This document shows positions 25,975-35,241 of a DNA stretch of 35,241 bases, piece by piece. Each line of letters starts with the position of its first letter. The stretch's first letter is position 1. The DNA lies in assembly GCA_030037775.1 (NCBI GenBank), contig JASHQB010000095.1, forward strand, positions 1-35,241, given 5' to 3'. The position numbers and the translations under genes were made by a program. The stretch comes from Candidatus Acidiferrales bacterium (GTDB lineage Bacteria; Acidobacteriota; Terriglobia; Acidiferrales; UBA7541). The notes below the pieces were generated by a model. It worked only from the letters and a program-made list of their open reading frames with translations. It had not been told where the DNA came from and searched no databases.

Positions 25975-28416
25975 TCACTCGTATCTAAGCGCTTCCATGG
26001 GATCGACCTTCATCGCGCGGCGCGCCGGAATCCAGCACGCCGCCACCGCCACGACAATCAGCACCACCGCCACGCCCATAAACGTGGCCGGGTCGCTCGC
26101 GCTCACGCCGAACAGCATGCCTTTCATCAGCCGCGTCAGTCCCAGCGCCGCCGCCACGCCAATCACAACTCCCACCATCGCCATGCGCCCGCCTTCGCCC
26201 AGAATCAGCCGCAACACATCTTCGCGCTGCGCCCCCAGCGCCATACGAACGCCAATTTCGTGTGTGCGCTGCCCCACCAGATAAGAAATCACGCCGTAAA
26301 TTCCCACGCTCGCGAGAACGAGCGCCAGCGCCGCAAACGCACCCAGCAGAATCATCGACAGCCGCCGTGGCGCCATGGAATTCGCCAGCACTTCGTTGAG
26401 CGTCTGCACACCGTACACGATTTCCCGCGGGTCCAGCTCGCGCACGCCGCGCCGCACCGCGTCCATCACTGCTGTGGGATCTCCCTGCGTGCGCAGCACC
26501 ACGGAGTCCGCGTCCGCGACCAGCGGCATCAGCTGCGGCGGGAGCTGCATGAACGGATACTCCATCTGCGCCTCCACCGCGGCTTTCGCGTCGTTGCCGG
26601 GACCCCACTGCTGCACGTGCCCGATCACGCCGACAATTTCGCCCTGCACGTTGAAGATCACGATGTTGATGCGCTTTCCGATGGGATCTTCATTCGGAAA
26701 ATATTTGCGCGCGAAAAGGTCATCGATGACCACCACGAGCGGCGCGTTTTCATTGTCCGCGTCGGTGATGAACCGTCCGCGCTCCAGCGTCACGCCCATG
26801 GCCTTCTCAAATCCCGGATTCACGATGTAGCACAGCACCTGCGGCATGTCGTTCATGTGCTCCGGCTTCGGCTTGCCTTGAATCCAGAACGGCAGCACAG
26901 TGTCGTGAATCATCGGCCGCGAACCTGTGGTGATGGAAACCGCGGTCACTCCCGGAATCCCGCGCATCTTCGCTTCAAACGCCCGCAGGCGCGCGCGCGT
27001 CTCCGCCGCCGTGGTTTGCGGCGTCGAGGGCATGGACAGAACGAACGTGATCGCGTGGTCCGGGGTGAATCCTGGATTCACGCGCCATAGCGCCGCAAAG
27101 GTGCGAATCATCAGCCCGGCGCCGACCAGCAGCACCAGCGCCATCGCCACTTCACCCGCGACGAAAATTCCCTGCAAACGGTGCCGCGTGCCGCTCCCGC
27201 CGCGCCCGCTTTCCTTCAGCACTTCCTGCAAATTCACGCGCGAAGTTTTCAGCGCCGGCGCCATGCCGAACAAAATTCCCGCGAGCAGAGAAACGCCCAG
27301 CGTGAACAGCAGCACGCGCCCGTCGAGCGAAATTTCGCTCGCGCGCGGCAGCGTTCCCGGCAAAACGTGGATCGCCGCGTTCGTTCCCACAAACGCCAGC
27401 AGCAAACCCAGCGCGCCTCCCGTACCCGCCAGCAAAATGCTCTCCGTCAGCAGCTGCCGCACCACGCGCCAGTGGCTCGCGCCCAGCGCCGCGCGAATCG
27501 CAAACTCCCGCGAACGCGCGATCGACCGCGCCAGCAGCAGATTCGCCACGTTCACGCAGGCAATCAGCAGCAAAAATCCCACCGCGCCCAGCAGCACCAG
27601 CAAAATCGGCTGCACGTTTCCGACGATGTCCTGCTTCAGCGACACCACGCTCATGCCCACATCTTTGTCCGCGTCGGGATACGTCACCGCCAGACTCTGC
27701 GCCACGCCGTCCATGTCCGCCTGCGCCTGGCCCAGCGTCACGCCCGGCGCGAGCCGCCCGATCGCGTGCGCGCTCATGTCGATGTGCCGGTCGCGCAAAT
27801 TCACATCGTTCCACTGCCCAACCAGCGTGTAGATGTCGCGCATCTGCCCGTAAAACCGGAACCCCGGCGGCATCACACCGACAATCGTGTACGACGCGCC
27901 GTTCAGCACCAGCGACTTGCCCAGCACGTCCGGCGAAGCGCCAAATTCCCGGTTCCAGAATTCGCCGCTCAGCACCACCACCGGCGCCGCGCCCAGGTGG
28001 TCCTCATCGGCGCGAAACGTCCGTCCCAGCACCGGCGGCACGCCCAGCACGGTGAAAAAGTCCGCAGAAATCATGTACGCCGTCACGCGCTCGCTCTGCG
28101 CCGTACCGCTCAGGGTGTAATTGTCGTTGCGATACATCGCCATGGACGAAAAGGTTTTCGTGTCGCGCTGCCAGTCGAGAAAATTCAGGTACGTCACGTA
28201 GCCCTGCGTCGCCCCCGGCGTGGTCGCGTAAATCGCCGCGAGTTGCCCCGGCTGCGGATACGCCAGCGGATTGAGCAGCACGCCGTTCACCACGGAAAAA
28301 AGCGCGGTGTTCGCGCCGATGCCGAGGGCCAGCGTTAGTATTGCAATCGCCGCAAACCCCGGCGCCTTCCCCAGCATGCGCAGGGCGTACTTGACATCCT
28401 GCATCAGTGTCGACAT
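25975..28416 (-). CDS. ADOP-type duplicated permease (813 aa), sister of 31701-34154
   Basis: The ATG at 28416 is chosen over an upstream GTG at 28437 because AAAGGGAG lies just before it and the protein then starts [10 protein letters not shown]. Segment 1 at about 20-42, segment 2 at about 274-297, motif [13 protein letters not shown] at about 301-313, fifth segment about 417-438, second motif [13 protein letters not shown] at about 717-729. It is closest to the permease at 31701: both have the NFLDW(Q/V)RD stretch at about 78-85, [10 protein letters not shown] in the first loop, VPFWI/LPFWI with G(K/R)PKP in the second lobe, and [13 protein letters not shown] in the second loop. The end reads [10 protein letters not shown] and PMEALRYE. 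It starts 17 bases after the exported protein gene at 28434 and ends 52 bases before the four-helix-bundle gene. Confidence 0.93.
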   Translation of the reverse strand: MSTLMQDVKYALRMLGKAPGFAAIAILTLALGIGANTALFSVVNGVLLNPLAYPQPGQLAAIYATTPGATQGYVTYLNFLDWQRDTKTFSSMAMYRNDNYTLSGTAQSERVTAYMISADFFTVLGVPPVLGRTFRADEDHLGAAPVVVLSGEFWNREFGASPDVLGKSLVLNGASYTIVGVMPPGFRFYGQMRDIYTLVGQWNDVNLRDRHIDMSAHAIGRLAPGVTLGQAQADMDGVAQSLAVTYPDADKDVGMSVVSLKQDIVGNVQPILLVLLGAVGFLLLIACVNVANLLLARSIARSREFAIRAALGASHWRVVRQLLTESILLAGTGGALGLLLAFVGTNAAIHVLPGTLPRASEISLDGRVLLFTLGVSLLAGILFGMAPALKTSRVNLQEVLKESGRGGSGTRHRLQGIFVAGEVAMALVLLVGAGLMIRTFAALWRVNPGFTPDHAITFVLSMPSTPQTTAAETRARLRAFEAKMRGIPGVTAVSITTGSRPMIHDTVLPFWIQGKPKPEHMNDMPQVLCYIVNPGFEKAMGVTLERGRFITDADNENAPLVVVIDDLFARKYFPNEDPIGKRINIVIFNVQGEIVGVIGHVQQWGPGNDAKAAVEAQMEYPFMQLPPQLMPLVADADSVVLRTQGDPTAVMDAVRRGVRELDPREIVYGVQTLNEVLANSMAPRRLSMILLGAFAALALVLASVGIYGVISYLVGQRTHEIGVRMALGAQREDVLRLILGEGGRMAMVGVVIGVAAALGLTRLMKGMLFGVSASDPATFMGVAVVLIVVAVAACWIPARRAMKVDPMEALRYE

Positions 28417-28433
28417 CACGCTCCCTTTACGCG

Positions 28434-29192
28434 TCACTGCCGCGCAAACACGTAAACGTGCGGTTCATCTTCGCCCGGCGTAGCTATGGTCATCGTCAGA
28501 GTCTTGAGATCGGGCGACAGCTTGAATTGCCGGGTGTTGGTGGTTTTGCCGTTCAGCTTGTCGGCCACTTCTACACTGCGCGGGCTCATTCGCCGTGCTG
28601 AGAACGCAGAACCCGGGGCCGCATTCGGGCCCGCGTTCGGGTAGTCCTTGCCGTCGAATTGCACGCTTCTTGTCCCGGAAGGAGTGGTGAAGCTGAGCCC
28701 GGCGCTCTGGTACGGACGCACGCGAAGCATGATGACTGTGTTCAGCGGAGCGATCGCGCTTACCCACGTCCCCGCAAACCCGGACCCTTTTGCGGTTTGT
28801 TTGTACACATAGACCGTGGTGGAGGGCGAACCGTTGGCCGCGAATTCCGTATAGTGATCGGTGAGCGTGCTGCCGTCTTTCGAAAGATTCCACGTCGCCG
28901 AGAGCATGGTGCGGCCGTTTTGCTTGCGGACCACCTTCCAGGTATTGGGCCCTTCGACGGTGACCGCCAAGGTAGTGCCGGAATAGCCGGGCTGATCCGT
29001 CCCATCGGCTGTTATGGCTTCTTTGCCGCCGCCAAAGTCAAAGGTGTACTTGTTTGCGCCAACGTTCGCCACCTTCATCACGTCGGTCAGCTTGGTGAGT
29101 TTCCAGTCGCCCACCATGGGGTCGGCCGCCGCCCACGCCGCGCTCGCAGCGAGGCACACAACCAACAGCAATTGGAACGGACGCTTGAGCAT
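28434..29192 (-). CDS. Exported protein with two lipocalin-like beta repeats, 252 aa
   Basis: The ATG at 29192 has GGAGGAG 5 bases upstream; the in-frame GTG at 29207 would overlap that site and is rejected. Residues 1-22 are a signal peptide ([12 protein letters not shown], then AAWAA before ADP), without a lipobox cysteine. Two similar halves follow. The first begins PMVGDWKL and contains [31 protein letters not shown] and VYVYKQT; the second begins GFAGTWVS and contains [32 protein letters not shown] and VYVFARQ. The matching order shows an internal duplication of a small beta-barrel-like domain of about 110 residues. It lies between two permease genes with spacers of 14 and 17 bases, so it is surely co-transcribed with them; a periplasmic ligand-binding or partner role is inferred. 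No characterised family is recognised. Confidence 0.75.
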   Translation of the reverse strand: MLKRPFQLLLVVCLAASAAWAAADPMVGDWKLTKLTDVMKVANVGANKYTFDFGGGKEAITADGTDQPGYSGTTLAVTVEGPNTWKVVRKQNGRTMLSATWNLSKDGSTLTDHYTEFAANGSPSTTVYVYKQTAKGSGFAGTWVSAIAPLNTVIMLRVRPYQSAGLSFTTPSGTRSVQFDGKDYPNAGPNAAPGSAFSARRMSPRSVEVADKLNGKTTNTRQFKLSPDLKTLTMTIATPGEDEPHVYVFARQ

Positions 29193-29206
29193 GGACTCCT
29201 CCTCCA

Positions 29207-31663
29207 CTATTCGTATCGCAACGCGATCATCGGATCGACGCGCGTCGCACGGCGCGCCGGAATGTAACAGGCGAGCAGAGCGACGAGCAGGAGCAACACT
29301 GCGGCGCCGGCAAAAGACAACGGGTCCGCCGCGCTCACGCCGTAGAGCACGCTTTGCATCGCGCGCATCAGCACAAGGCCGGCGATGATGCCTGCCGCCG
29401 CGCCGGCCAGCGCCAGCTTCGCGCCCTGCGTCAGAACCATTCGCAGCACGTCGACGGGCCGCGCGCCCAGCGCCATGCGAATGCCGATTTCATTGGTGCG
29501 CTCGGTGACGCTGTAGCTGATTAGCCCGTACAGCCCGACCGCCGCGAGCAAAATCGCCAGGCCCGCAAACACGGCCAGCAAATTGGTGGCGAAGCGCTGC
29601 GGCCCGAGCGATTCGGCGATGCGCGCGTCCATGGTTTCCATCTCGGAAACCGGCAGATTGGCGTCGAGGTCGTGCACCGCCTGGCGAATGGCAGCCTCTC
29701 CGGCCGTCGTGCTGCCGCTGGTTTTGGCAATCAGATATCCGGAAGGCGCGTTGCTCTGATAGACAGGATAGTAGTAGGAGCCCTTGCCGGAAGACATGGA
29801 GATTCCGGCAGATTGCTCGTCGCCGGCGAGCGTGGTGAAACGAATGTTTCCAACGACGCCGACGATCGTGGACCAGGGGCCGGTACTGCTGTTGCGAATC
29901 TGTTTGCCGATGGCATCTTGGTTGGGCCAGTAGGCTTTCGCGAGATTCTCGTCGATGATGGCCACGCCTTGCGAGCCCTTGCGGTCATCGTCGGCAAAAT
30001 AGCGCCCCTTGAGCAGCGGGATGCCCAGCGCCCTGAAGTAGCCGGGCGTCACGACGCGAATGGCGCCATGCGGGCCGGGATCGCCAGGGCCCATCGGGCG
30101 TCCCTGAATCTCGAAAGAAGCGGTGCCGTCGTTGCCCGCGAAAGGCAGCGGATAGCCTCCCCCGGCGGCGACAACTCCCGGAGACTGCGAGAGCCGGTCG
30201 AGAACCGCCTGGAAAAATGCGGCTTGCTTCTCTTTCGTGCCGTACTGCGCGTTGGGAAGAGCGACGACCGCGGCGGTCACGTTGGCAGGACTGAAGCCCG
30301 GATTGACTTCGCCGATTCGCGACAAACTTTTCAGCAGCAGGGCCGTGCCGGCCAGCAAAATCAGGCCCAGCGCCAATTCGCCGGCCACGAGCAGAGAGCG
30401 GAAACGCTGGCGGCCGCGGCTGCCGGTGGAGGAGCGTCCGGATTCGCGCAGCGCGTTGTAGGGATCGACGTGGGACATATGCCACGCCGGGACGATGCCG
30501 AAAATCAAAACGGCGAGCAGCCCGGCGAGCACCGTGAAGCCGAGAACGTAGCGGTCCAGCGGAAACGTGACGCCGGTGGACATCTGCTCGGGCGCAGCAA
30601 AGAGCAGGGCTTTCAGACCAATCTGCGCGACGAGCAACCCGGCCAAGATTCCGAGGGCGCCCAGCGCCAGATTCTCACCGAGCGCCTGACCCAGCAGGCG
30701 CGCCCGCGAAGCGCCCAGTGCGGCACGGACAGCGAGCTCCTTGGAGCGGCCGGAAGCCTTCGCGAGGAGGAGGCCCGCGATATTGGCGCAGGCAATGAGA
30801 AGAATGAAAGCGACGGCGCCAGTGAGAATTAAAATAGGCGTCTGCAGATCGCCGAAGACGAAATCGGTGAGCGGCATGAGGAACGTACTCCACTCTCCGG
30901 TGGTGGCATACGCGGTGGCGGGATTATTGCGGACGCGCTGGGTGAGAATCTTCATGTACGCGCTGGCTTGCGCGAAGGAAACGCCGGGCTGCAGGCGCGC
31001 GACGCACAAATAGTTTTCGTTGAAGGTGTTGGCGACGGCGTACTCGCCCGGATCGAGGCCCATGGGAATCCAGAGATTCGTCTGCGGATTGGGCCACTGG
31101 AAGTCAGCGCCCATCACACCAACGATGCGGTAAGGCTCCTGATTGAGCTGAATGGTGCGGCCGATGACGCTGGCGTCGCCACCGAACCAGCGCTTCCAGG
31201 TGCCGTAGGCGAGCACGATCTCGTTATTAGCCTTGGGCTGATCCTCCTCCGGCGTGAAGGTGCGGCCCAGAATGGGCTTGGCTCCAAACACGTCGAACCA
31301 TTGCCAAGTGACCATCGCGCCTTCGAGTTTCTGCGGGAAGTCGCCGCCGGTGTAGTTCAGGTCGCCGGGCGCTTCGATGGCGGCGGTGGCGAAAATCTGT
31401 TTGCTGTCGCGCACCAGGGCGTAATCGGGGACGGAGACGACGATATTCTTCAGGCCGAGCTTGTCGTAGCGGGCGCGCTGGACGACGACACGGTCAGGCT
31501 GGGCCACGCCGGGCGGGTGCAGAAAGAGCGTGTTGACAACGGAAAAGATGGCGGTGTTGGCGCCGATACCCAGCGCCAAGGTGAGGATGGCAATCACCGC
31601 GAACCCCGGCGATTTGGCCAGAGCGCGCAGGCCGAAGCGAATGTCCTGAAGTAATGTGTTCAT
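29207..31663 (-). CDS. ADOP-type duplicated permease (818 aa)
   Basis: Segment 1 at about 20-42, segment 2 at about 276-301, motif [13 protein letters not shown] at about 306-318, fifth segment about 422-444, second motif [13 protein letters not shown] at about 722-734. The first loop continues [15 protein letters not shown], which differs from the (R/V)RQLLTES of nearly all others, and the segment 1 exit reads [16 protein letters not shown] rather than NxVLLxPLPYP. The interdomain linker is serine-rich ([15 protein letters not shown]). The second lobe has a [17 protein letters not shown] region rich in tyrosine. The start has GAGGTGA 4 bases upstream. It follows the permease at 31701 after 37 bases and precedes the exported two-repeat protein after 14 bases. 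Confidence 0.93.
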   Translation of the reverse strand: MNTLLQDIRFGLRALAKSPGFAVIAILTLALGIGANTAIFSVVNTLFLHPPGVAQPDRVVVQRARYDKLGLKNIVVSVPDYALVRDSKQIFATAAIEAPGDLNYTGGDFPQKLEGAMVTWQWFDVFGAKPILGRTFTPEEDQPKANNEIVLAYGTWKRWFGGDASVIGRTIQLNQEPYRIVGVMGADFQWPNPQTNLWIPMGLDPGEYAVANTFNENYLCVARLQPGVSFAQASAYMKILTQRVRNNPATAYATTGEWSTFLMPLTDFVFGDLQTPILILTGAVAFILLIACANIAGLLLAKASGRSKELAVRAALGASRARLLGQALGENLALGALGILAGLLVAQIGLKALLFAAPEQMSTGVTFPLDRYVLGFTVLAGLLAVLIFGIVPAWHMSHVDPYNALRESGRSSTGSRGRQRFRSLLVAGELALGLILLAGTALLLKSLSRIGEVNPGFSPANVTAAVVALPNAQYGTKEKQAAFFQAVLDRLSQSPGVVAAGGGYPLPFAGNDGTASFEIQGRPMGPGDPGPHGAIRVVTPGYFRALGIPLLKGRYFADDDRKGSQGVAIIDENLAKAYWPNQDAIGKQIRNSSTGPWSTIVGVVGNIRFTTLAGDEQSAGISMSSGKGSYYYPVYQSNAPSGYLIAKTSGSTTAGEAAIRQAVHDLDANLPVSEMETMDARIAESLGPQRFATNLLAVFAGLAILLAAVGLYGLISYSVTERTNEIGIRMALGARPVDVLRMVLTQGAKLALAGAAAGIIAGLVLMRAMQSVLYGVSAADPLSFAGAAVLLLLVALLACYIPARRATRVDPMIALRYE

Positions 31664-31700
31664 GGTTCACCTCAATTGAAAACAGTGATGGGCGCGCACA

Positions 31701-34154
31701 TCATTCGTACCTCAGCGCCACCATCGGATCCACTTTCATCGCGCGCTGCGCGGGGATGTAGCAGGCCGCGAGCGCCACGAGCAAAAGTATGACGGCGACC
31801 GCGGCGAAGGTCAGCGGATCGATGGAACTGACGCCGTAGAGAATTTTGGACATGAGGCGCGTCAATCCGGCGGCGCCGGCGAGGCCGATGGCAATGCCGA
31901 TGAGCGTCATACGCGCGCCGTGGCCGAGGACCAGGCGCAACACGTCGCGGCGCTGCGCGCCCAGCGCCATGCGCACGCCGATCTCATGCGTGCGCTGCCC
32001 GGCGACGTAAGCCATCACGCCGTAAATTCCGATGCTGGCCAGCAGCAGCGCCAGCGCGGCAAACGCGCCGAGCAGAATCATGGCGAAGCGGCGCGAAGCG
32101 AGTGAATCGGAAATGGAAGCGTCCAGCGTTCCGAAGTCGAAGGGAATCTCTTCGCTGTTCGCATTCTCGACGGCGTTTTCGATGGCCGTGGCGCTGGCAT
32201 ACTGCGGCGTTTGCGTGCGAATCAGGAACGCAGCAACCGACTCGGCGACTTCCTCGTCGGAAAGCTGCACCAGCGGCACGTAAAGAGCGATCCGCACCGG
32301 ACCGGGCGAGTCGAGGCCGAACTGCATCACGTGTCCCACGACGCCGACAATTTGCAGCTGTTGGACGCGCGGGGGATCCGAGAGATTCACGATTTTCCCA
32401 AGGGGATTCTCATTGGGGAAATACTTCTGCGCGAAGCTTTCGTCAATCACGGCGACGCGCGGCGCGTGAGCATTGTCCTGTTCGGTGAAGAAACGCCCCC
32501 GCAGCAGCGGCATCTGCATGACCTTCAAATAAGCGGGACTGACAAGGTAGAAAAGCGTCGAATCCATCTGCGACTGCATCGCGGGCTTCGGCCGGCCTTC
32601 GATCCAGAAAGGAACTTCGTCGTCGCCGATGAACGGGACCGCGCCGTCCTCGGAGGAAACGGCTTCCACGCCGGGCACAGCGGCGATGGCTTTGCGGAGC
32701 TGAACCAGGCTGGCGCGGAATTGATCAGGCGTTTGCTTTTTGCGAGCAGGCGGCAGCTTCACGGCGAGGCCGGTAATGTTATGAGGATTGAATCCGGGAT
32801 TGACGTTCCACAGGCGCATCAAGCTGCGAATCGCCAAGCCCGCGCCGATGAGCAGGACCACGGCCAGCGCAATTTCCGAGACGACGAAAATTCCCTGCGT
32901 GCGGTAGCGCGCGCCGCTTGCGCCTCGGCCGCCTTCCTTCAATGTTTCCAGCAGGTCGGGCTTGGAGGTCTTGAGCGCGGGCACGAGGCCGAAGAGCAGG
33001 CCGGCGAGGACGCACAGTGCGAAAGTGAAAAGCAAAACGCGGGCGTTGATGCCAATGTCGCTCGCGCGCGGCAACGCCTGCGGCAGCGCGTGCAACGCCG
33101 CAGCAGTGCCCCAGGACGCCAGCAGCAATCCGAGCGCTCCTCCGGCGATGGAGAGCAGCGCGCCTTCGGTGAGCAACTGGCGAATGATGCGGCCCTGCGG
33201 AGCGCCAAGCGCGGCGCGAATGGCAAATTCGCGCGTGCGTCCAGTGGCACGAGCGAGGAAGAGATTCGCCACGTTGACGCAGGCGATCAGCAGTACGAAT
33301 CCCACGGCGGCGAGCAGCAGAATCAGAATGGATCTAACGTCTCCCACCCATTGGTCTTTCAGCGCGGCGAGAATAATTCCCGAGCGGCTGTCCGCGTCGG
33401 GATACGCAACGGAGAGCGCGTGGGCGACGCTGTCCATGTCCGCCTGCGCCTGCGCGAGTGTCACGCCCGGCTTCAGGCGGCCGACAGCGAAGATGCCCAT
33501 GTGATTGCTGCGAACGTAGAGGCCGCTGCTGGCCCAAACGCCGAGCGGGACGTATACGTCGCCGAGGCGGAAATCCGTGTTTTCACAGCAAAAGTAAAAA
33601 TGGGACGGAACGACGCCGACGACGGTGTAGGCCGCGCCTTCAAGCGTGATGGCTTTTCCCAGAATGTCCGGCGAGCCGCCGAATTTCGTTTTCCACAGGC
33701 CTTCGCTCAGCATGACCGTGGGAGCGGCACCGCGCGTGTCTTCCGCGGCGGTGAAATTGCGGCCAAGGACGGGCTTCACGCTGAGCAGAGGAAAAAAGCT
33801 GGCGGAGATTTGCGTGGCTTTCAGGCGCATCGGTCGGCCGGCGCCGGTGAGGTCGAAGTCATTCTCGCGATAAGCTGCGAGCGACTGGAAAGTGCGATTG
33901 TCGCGCACCCAGTCGAGAAAATTGGGATAGGAGATGGAGCTTTCCGAGAAAGTCTCGTTTTTTTCGGCGATCTCAACGAGCTGATTGGGATGCGGATATG
34001 GCAGCGGACTGAGCAGGACGCCGTTCACGACGGAGAAGAGCGCGGTGTTGGCGCCGATGCCGAGCGCCAAAGTCAGGATGGCGATGGCGGCGAAGCCGGG
34101 CGATTTGGCCAGAGTGCGCAGGCCGTAGCGAATGTCTTGAAGTAAGGTTGACAT
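31701..34154 (-). CDS. ADOP-type duplicated permease (817 aa), first gene of a tight block
   Basis: Counted positions: segment 1 at 20-42, first periplasmic lobe about 43-276, segment 2 at 277-301, motif [13 protein letters not shown] at 306-318, segments 3 and 4 at about 331-352 and 371-393, segment 5 at 421-443, second lobe about 444-690, segment 6 at 691-716, motif [13 protein letters not shown] at 721-733, segments 7 and 8 at about 747-768 and 783-803. Both ends are therefore cytoplasmic. Two adjacent cysteines (FYFCCENTD, 189-190) lie in the first lobe and could form a disulfide in the periplasm; I do not see them in the other copies. AAGGAGGTGG gives a near-ideal ribosome binding site. 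Upstream is a 313-base gap with a candidate promoter, and the next three genes follow closely, so this is probably the head of an operon. Confidence 0.94.
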   Translation of the reverse strand: MSTLLQDIRYGLRTLAKSPGFAAIAILTLALGIGANTALFSVVNGVLLSPLPYPHPNQLVEIAEKNETFSESSISYPNFLDWVRDNRTFQSLAAYRENDFDLTGAGRPMRLKATQISASFFPLLSVKPVLGRNFTAAEDTRGAAPTVMLSEGLWKTKFGGSPDILGKAITLEGAAYTVVGVVPSHFYFCCENTDFRLGDVYVPLGVWASSGLYVRSNHMGIFAVGRLKPGVTLAQAQADMDSVAHALSVAYPDADSRSGIILAALKDQWVGDVRSILILLLAAVGFVLLIACVNVANLFLARATGRTREFAIRAALGAPQGRIIRQLLTEGALLSIAGGALGLLLASWGTAAALHALPQALPRASDIGINARVLLFTFALCVLAGLLFGLVPALKTSKPDLLETLKEGGRGASGARYRTQGIFVVSEIALAVVLLIGAGLAIRSLMRLWNVNPGFNPHNITGLAVKLPPARKKQTPDQFRASLVQLRKAIAAVPGVEAVSSEDGAVPFIGDDEVPFWIEGRPKPAMQSQMDSTLFYLVSPAYLKVMQMPLLRGRFFTEQDNAHAPRVAVIDESFAQKYFPNENPLGKIVNLSDPPRVQQLQIVGVVGHVMQFGLDSPGPVRIALYVPLVQLSDEEVAESVAAFLIRTQTPQYASATAIENAVENANSEEIPFDFGTLDASISDSLASRRFAMILLGAFAALALLLASIGIYGVMAYVAGQRTHEIGVRMALGAQRRDVLRLVLGHGARMTLIGIAIGLAGAAGLTRLMSKILYGVSSIDPLTFAAVAVILLLVALAACYIPAQRAMKVDPMVALRYE

Positions 34155-34208
34155 TGCGCCACCTCCTTACGAGCGGCCAGTACTCAGTCTAGAAACCATG
34201 TACGCGAA

Positions 34209-34365
34209 GTACACCCCTCATGTTCGCCGTGAGGGTCAGCGCAGGTTGCGCGCCGAAGCGTTCGACTATAGAGCTTGTACAATCAGCGAGTTAACGATGG
34301 ACAGGAGATTGGTGTGTGCGCAACCTGCCCGCTTACGGGAGGCGGGTGCGCGCAATCGGACAGTG
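34209..34365. repeat. Upstream region shared with 12489-12646, copy 2
   Basis: Block A (34209-34260, GTACACCCCTC at its start and GAAGCG at its end) and block B (34327-34365, GCCCGCTTACGGGA and ending CGGACAGTG) repeat the two blocks before the permease at 10057 with the same lengths and spacing. The CCCG-CTTA-CGGG palindrome in block B is perfect here. Conservation of spacing over about 157 bases, while the middle has diverged, suggests a common leader/promoter inherited with a gene duplication. Confidence 0.6.
34265..34294 (-). promoter_or_regulatory. Candidate sigma-70-type promoter for the 31701-34154 block
   Basis: On the minus strand TTAACT (34294-34289) and TATAGT (34270-34265) are separated by 18 bases. 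TATAGT matches the -10 consensus at 5 of 6 positions and TTAACT the -35 at 4 of 6. It lies about 110 bases upstream of the ATG at 34154 and between the two conserved blocks. Such matches arise by chance, so this is a suggestion only. Confidence 0.35.
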
Positions 34366-34381
34366 TTTCTTTGACATGCAA

Positions 34382-34411
34382 GGGTGGCGCCATGGCCCGC
34401 CCCTGCCACCC
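34382..34411. terminator. Stem-loop downstream of the truncated permease, possible terminator
   Basis: GGGTGGC (34382-34388) and GCCACCC (34405-34411) form a perfect 7-base-pair stem around a GC-rich 16-base loop, 57 bases downstream of the stop at 34468. No T-run follows, so it may be a palindromic repeat rather than an intrinsic terminator. The CTACAA beside it is shared with the hairpin at 17705-17728. The remainder of the gap 34155-34467 holds the shared blocks and promoter candidate described separately, with no convincing gene. Confidence 0.35.
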
Positions 34412-34467
34412 TACAAGCGCACGTCGGCGGTAAGGCAACGTGGCCCCATTTCAGCCAAGACACCTTA

Positions 34468-35241
34468 TCATTCGTAGCGCAGCGCCACCATGGGGTCGAC
34501 GCGCATGGCGCGGCGCGCCGGGATGTAGCAGGCCGCCAGCGTCACGCCCAAAAGCAAAACGCACACGCCAACGAGCGTAAGCGCGTCCGTGGCGCGGACA
34601 TCGAAGAGCAGGCTTTGCAGATAGCGGCCAAGTGACAGCGCCAGAACAACGCCGACCGCCGACCCGATGAGCGCAAGTTTCATGCCGCCGCCGAGCACCA
34701 TGCGCAGAATGTGGGGCGGCGTGGCGCCCAGGGCCATGCGAATGCCGATTTCGTTGGTGCGCTGGCTCACGGAATAGGCGATGACGCCGTACAGGCCGAC
34801 CGCCGCGAGGCCCAGCGCGAGCACCGCGAAGATACCGACGAGCAGCGCGGAAAATCGCGGTTCGGAGACGGACGAAGCAATGACGCTTTGCATGGTGCGA
34901 GGGTTGGAGAGCGCCTCGCCTTTGTCCAGCGACGCCAGCACATCTTGCAAGGCGCTGGCCGTGCCTACAGGATTCGCGGCCGTACGCACCACGATTTCCA
35001 TCTCGTCGGCGTTCGTCTGCCCGATGGGCGCATAGACTTCCGGGCGCGGCGGCGCATTCAGCGAATCGTGGGTCACATTTCCGACCAAGCCCACAATGGT
35101 GGTGGCCTGCGTAAACGCCAGGCTGCCGCCGTTGCGAGCTGCAAATAGGATGCGTTTTCCGATGGGATTTTCCTTCGGGAAATAGTGCTTGGCAAAGGCT
35201 TGGTCGACAACGGCCACGAGAGGAGCATTCGCATTGTCCCT
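34468..35241 (-). CDS. ADOP-type duplicated permease, C-terminal 257 residues only (5' end outside window)
   Basis: The frame is open from the right edge. It enters in the second periplasmic lobe at DNANAPLVAVVDQAFAK, continues with YFPKENPIGKRI, and then shows segment 6 ([19 protein letters not shown] region), the loop motif [13 protein letters not shown], and two further segments before [15 protein letters not shown] and LRYE. A GTG in frame at 35217 is not the start, since homology runs through it to the edge. The visible half is intact and ends in a normal stop. The next gene starts 313 bases downstream, so this gene probably closes a separate transcription unit that extends beyond the window. 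Confidence 0.93.
   Translation of the reverse strand, partial: RDNANAPLVAVVDQAFAKHYFPKENPIGKRILFAARNGGSLAFTQATTIVGLVGNVTHDSLNAPPRPEVYAPIGQTNADEMEIVVRTAANPVGTASALQDVLASLDKGEALSNPRTMQSVIASSVSEPRFSALLVGIFAVLALGLAAVGLYGVIAYSVSQRTNEIGIRMALGATPPHILRMVLGGGMKLALIGSAVGVVLALSLGRYLQSLLFDVRATDALTLVGVCVLLLGVTLAACYIPARRAMRVDPMVALRYE

Noticed and set aside
34155..34467. A small gene on the minus strand at 34266-34463
   Set aside because: The 65-codon frame has no ribosome binding site or plausible composition and covers the shared leader blocks and hairpin.
1254..35241. Classical MacAB-TolC efflux operon
   Set aside because: There is no MacA-type fusion protein, no ATPase domain fused to the permeases, and no outer-membrane channel; the proteins are about 810-850 residues because they carry two permease units rather than an ATPase.

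Overview
The window is GC-rich (roughly 60% or more by eye), densely coding and entirely minus-strand in its genes. It is dominated by one protein family: 12 complete genes, one gene cut by the right edge and one 3'-end remnant, all encoding MacB/FtsX-like permeases of about 806-853 residues with two fused permease units. This matches the family called ADOP (acidobacterial duplicated orphan permease), which forms large paralogous sets in Acidobacteriota and is normally not adjacent to an ABC ATPase gene. No ATPase, membrane-fusion protein, outer-membrane channel or regulator gene is seen here. The organism is therefore most likely a member of Acidobacteriota; genus cannot be told. No rRNA, tRNA, CRISPR array or transposase was recognised.

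Transcription runs from high to low coordinates. From the right: a 5'-truncated permease (34468-35241); a 313-base gap with a candidate promoter; a tight block of permease 31701-34154, permease 29207-31663, a secreted two-repeat beta protein 28434-29192 and permease 25975-28416, with spacers of 14-37 bases; a four-helix-bundle protein gene (25515-25922) whose stop codon lies inside the remnant of a lost permease; permeases 22955-25375 and 20482-22914; a 210-base gap with an inverted-repeat element; permeases 17782-20271, 15164-17683 and 12652-15102; a 165-base gap; permease 10057-12486, a LolA-like secreted protein 9154-9960 and permease 6683-9157, the last two overlapping by ATGA; a 283-base gap with a second copy of the inverted-repeat element; permeases 3883-6399 and 1254-3815; a secreted two-domain beta protein 213-1235; and the start of a small unknown protein at the left edge.

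Each permease shows four transmembrane segments per unit (eight in all), two large periplasmic lobes resembling the MacB core domain, and in both units the cytoplasmic loop motif of type R..E(I/L/M/F)(A/G)(V/I)R.ALGA that corresponds to the ATPase-contacting region in MacB/LolC/FtsX relatives. One chain may therefore replace a permease dimer and use an ATPase encoded elsewhere. Three exported beta-rich proteins lie inside the same transcription units and could be periplasmic partners; this is inference. Non-coding repeats shared between gaps (6449-6545 with 20314-20412; 12489-12646 with 34209-34365; GTCAGTGG-type repeats at 6654, 25391-25474 and 25946) mark block boundaries and record growth of the array by duplication and recombination.
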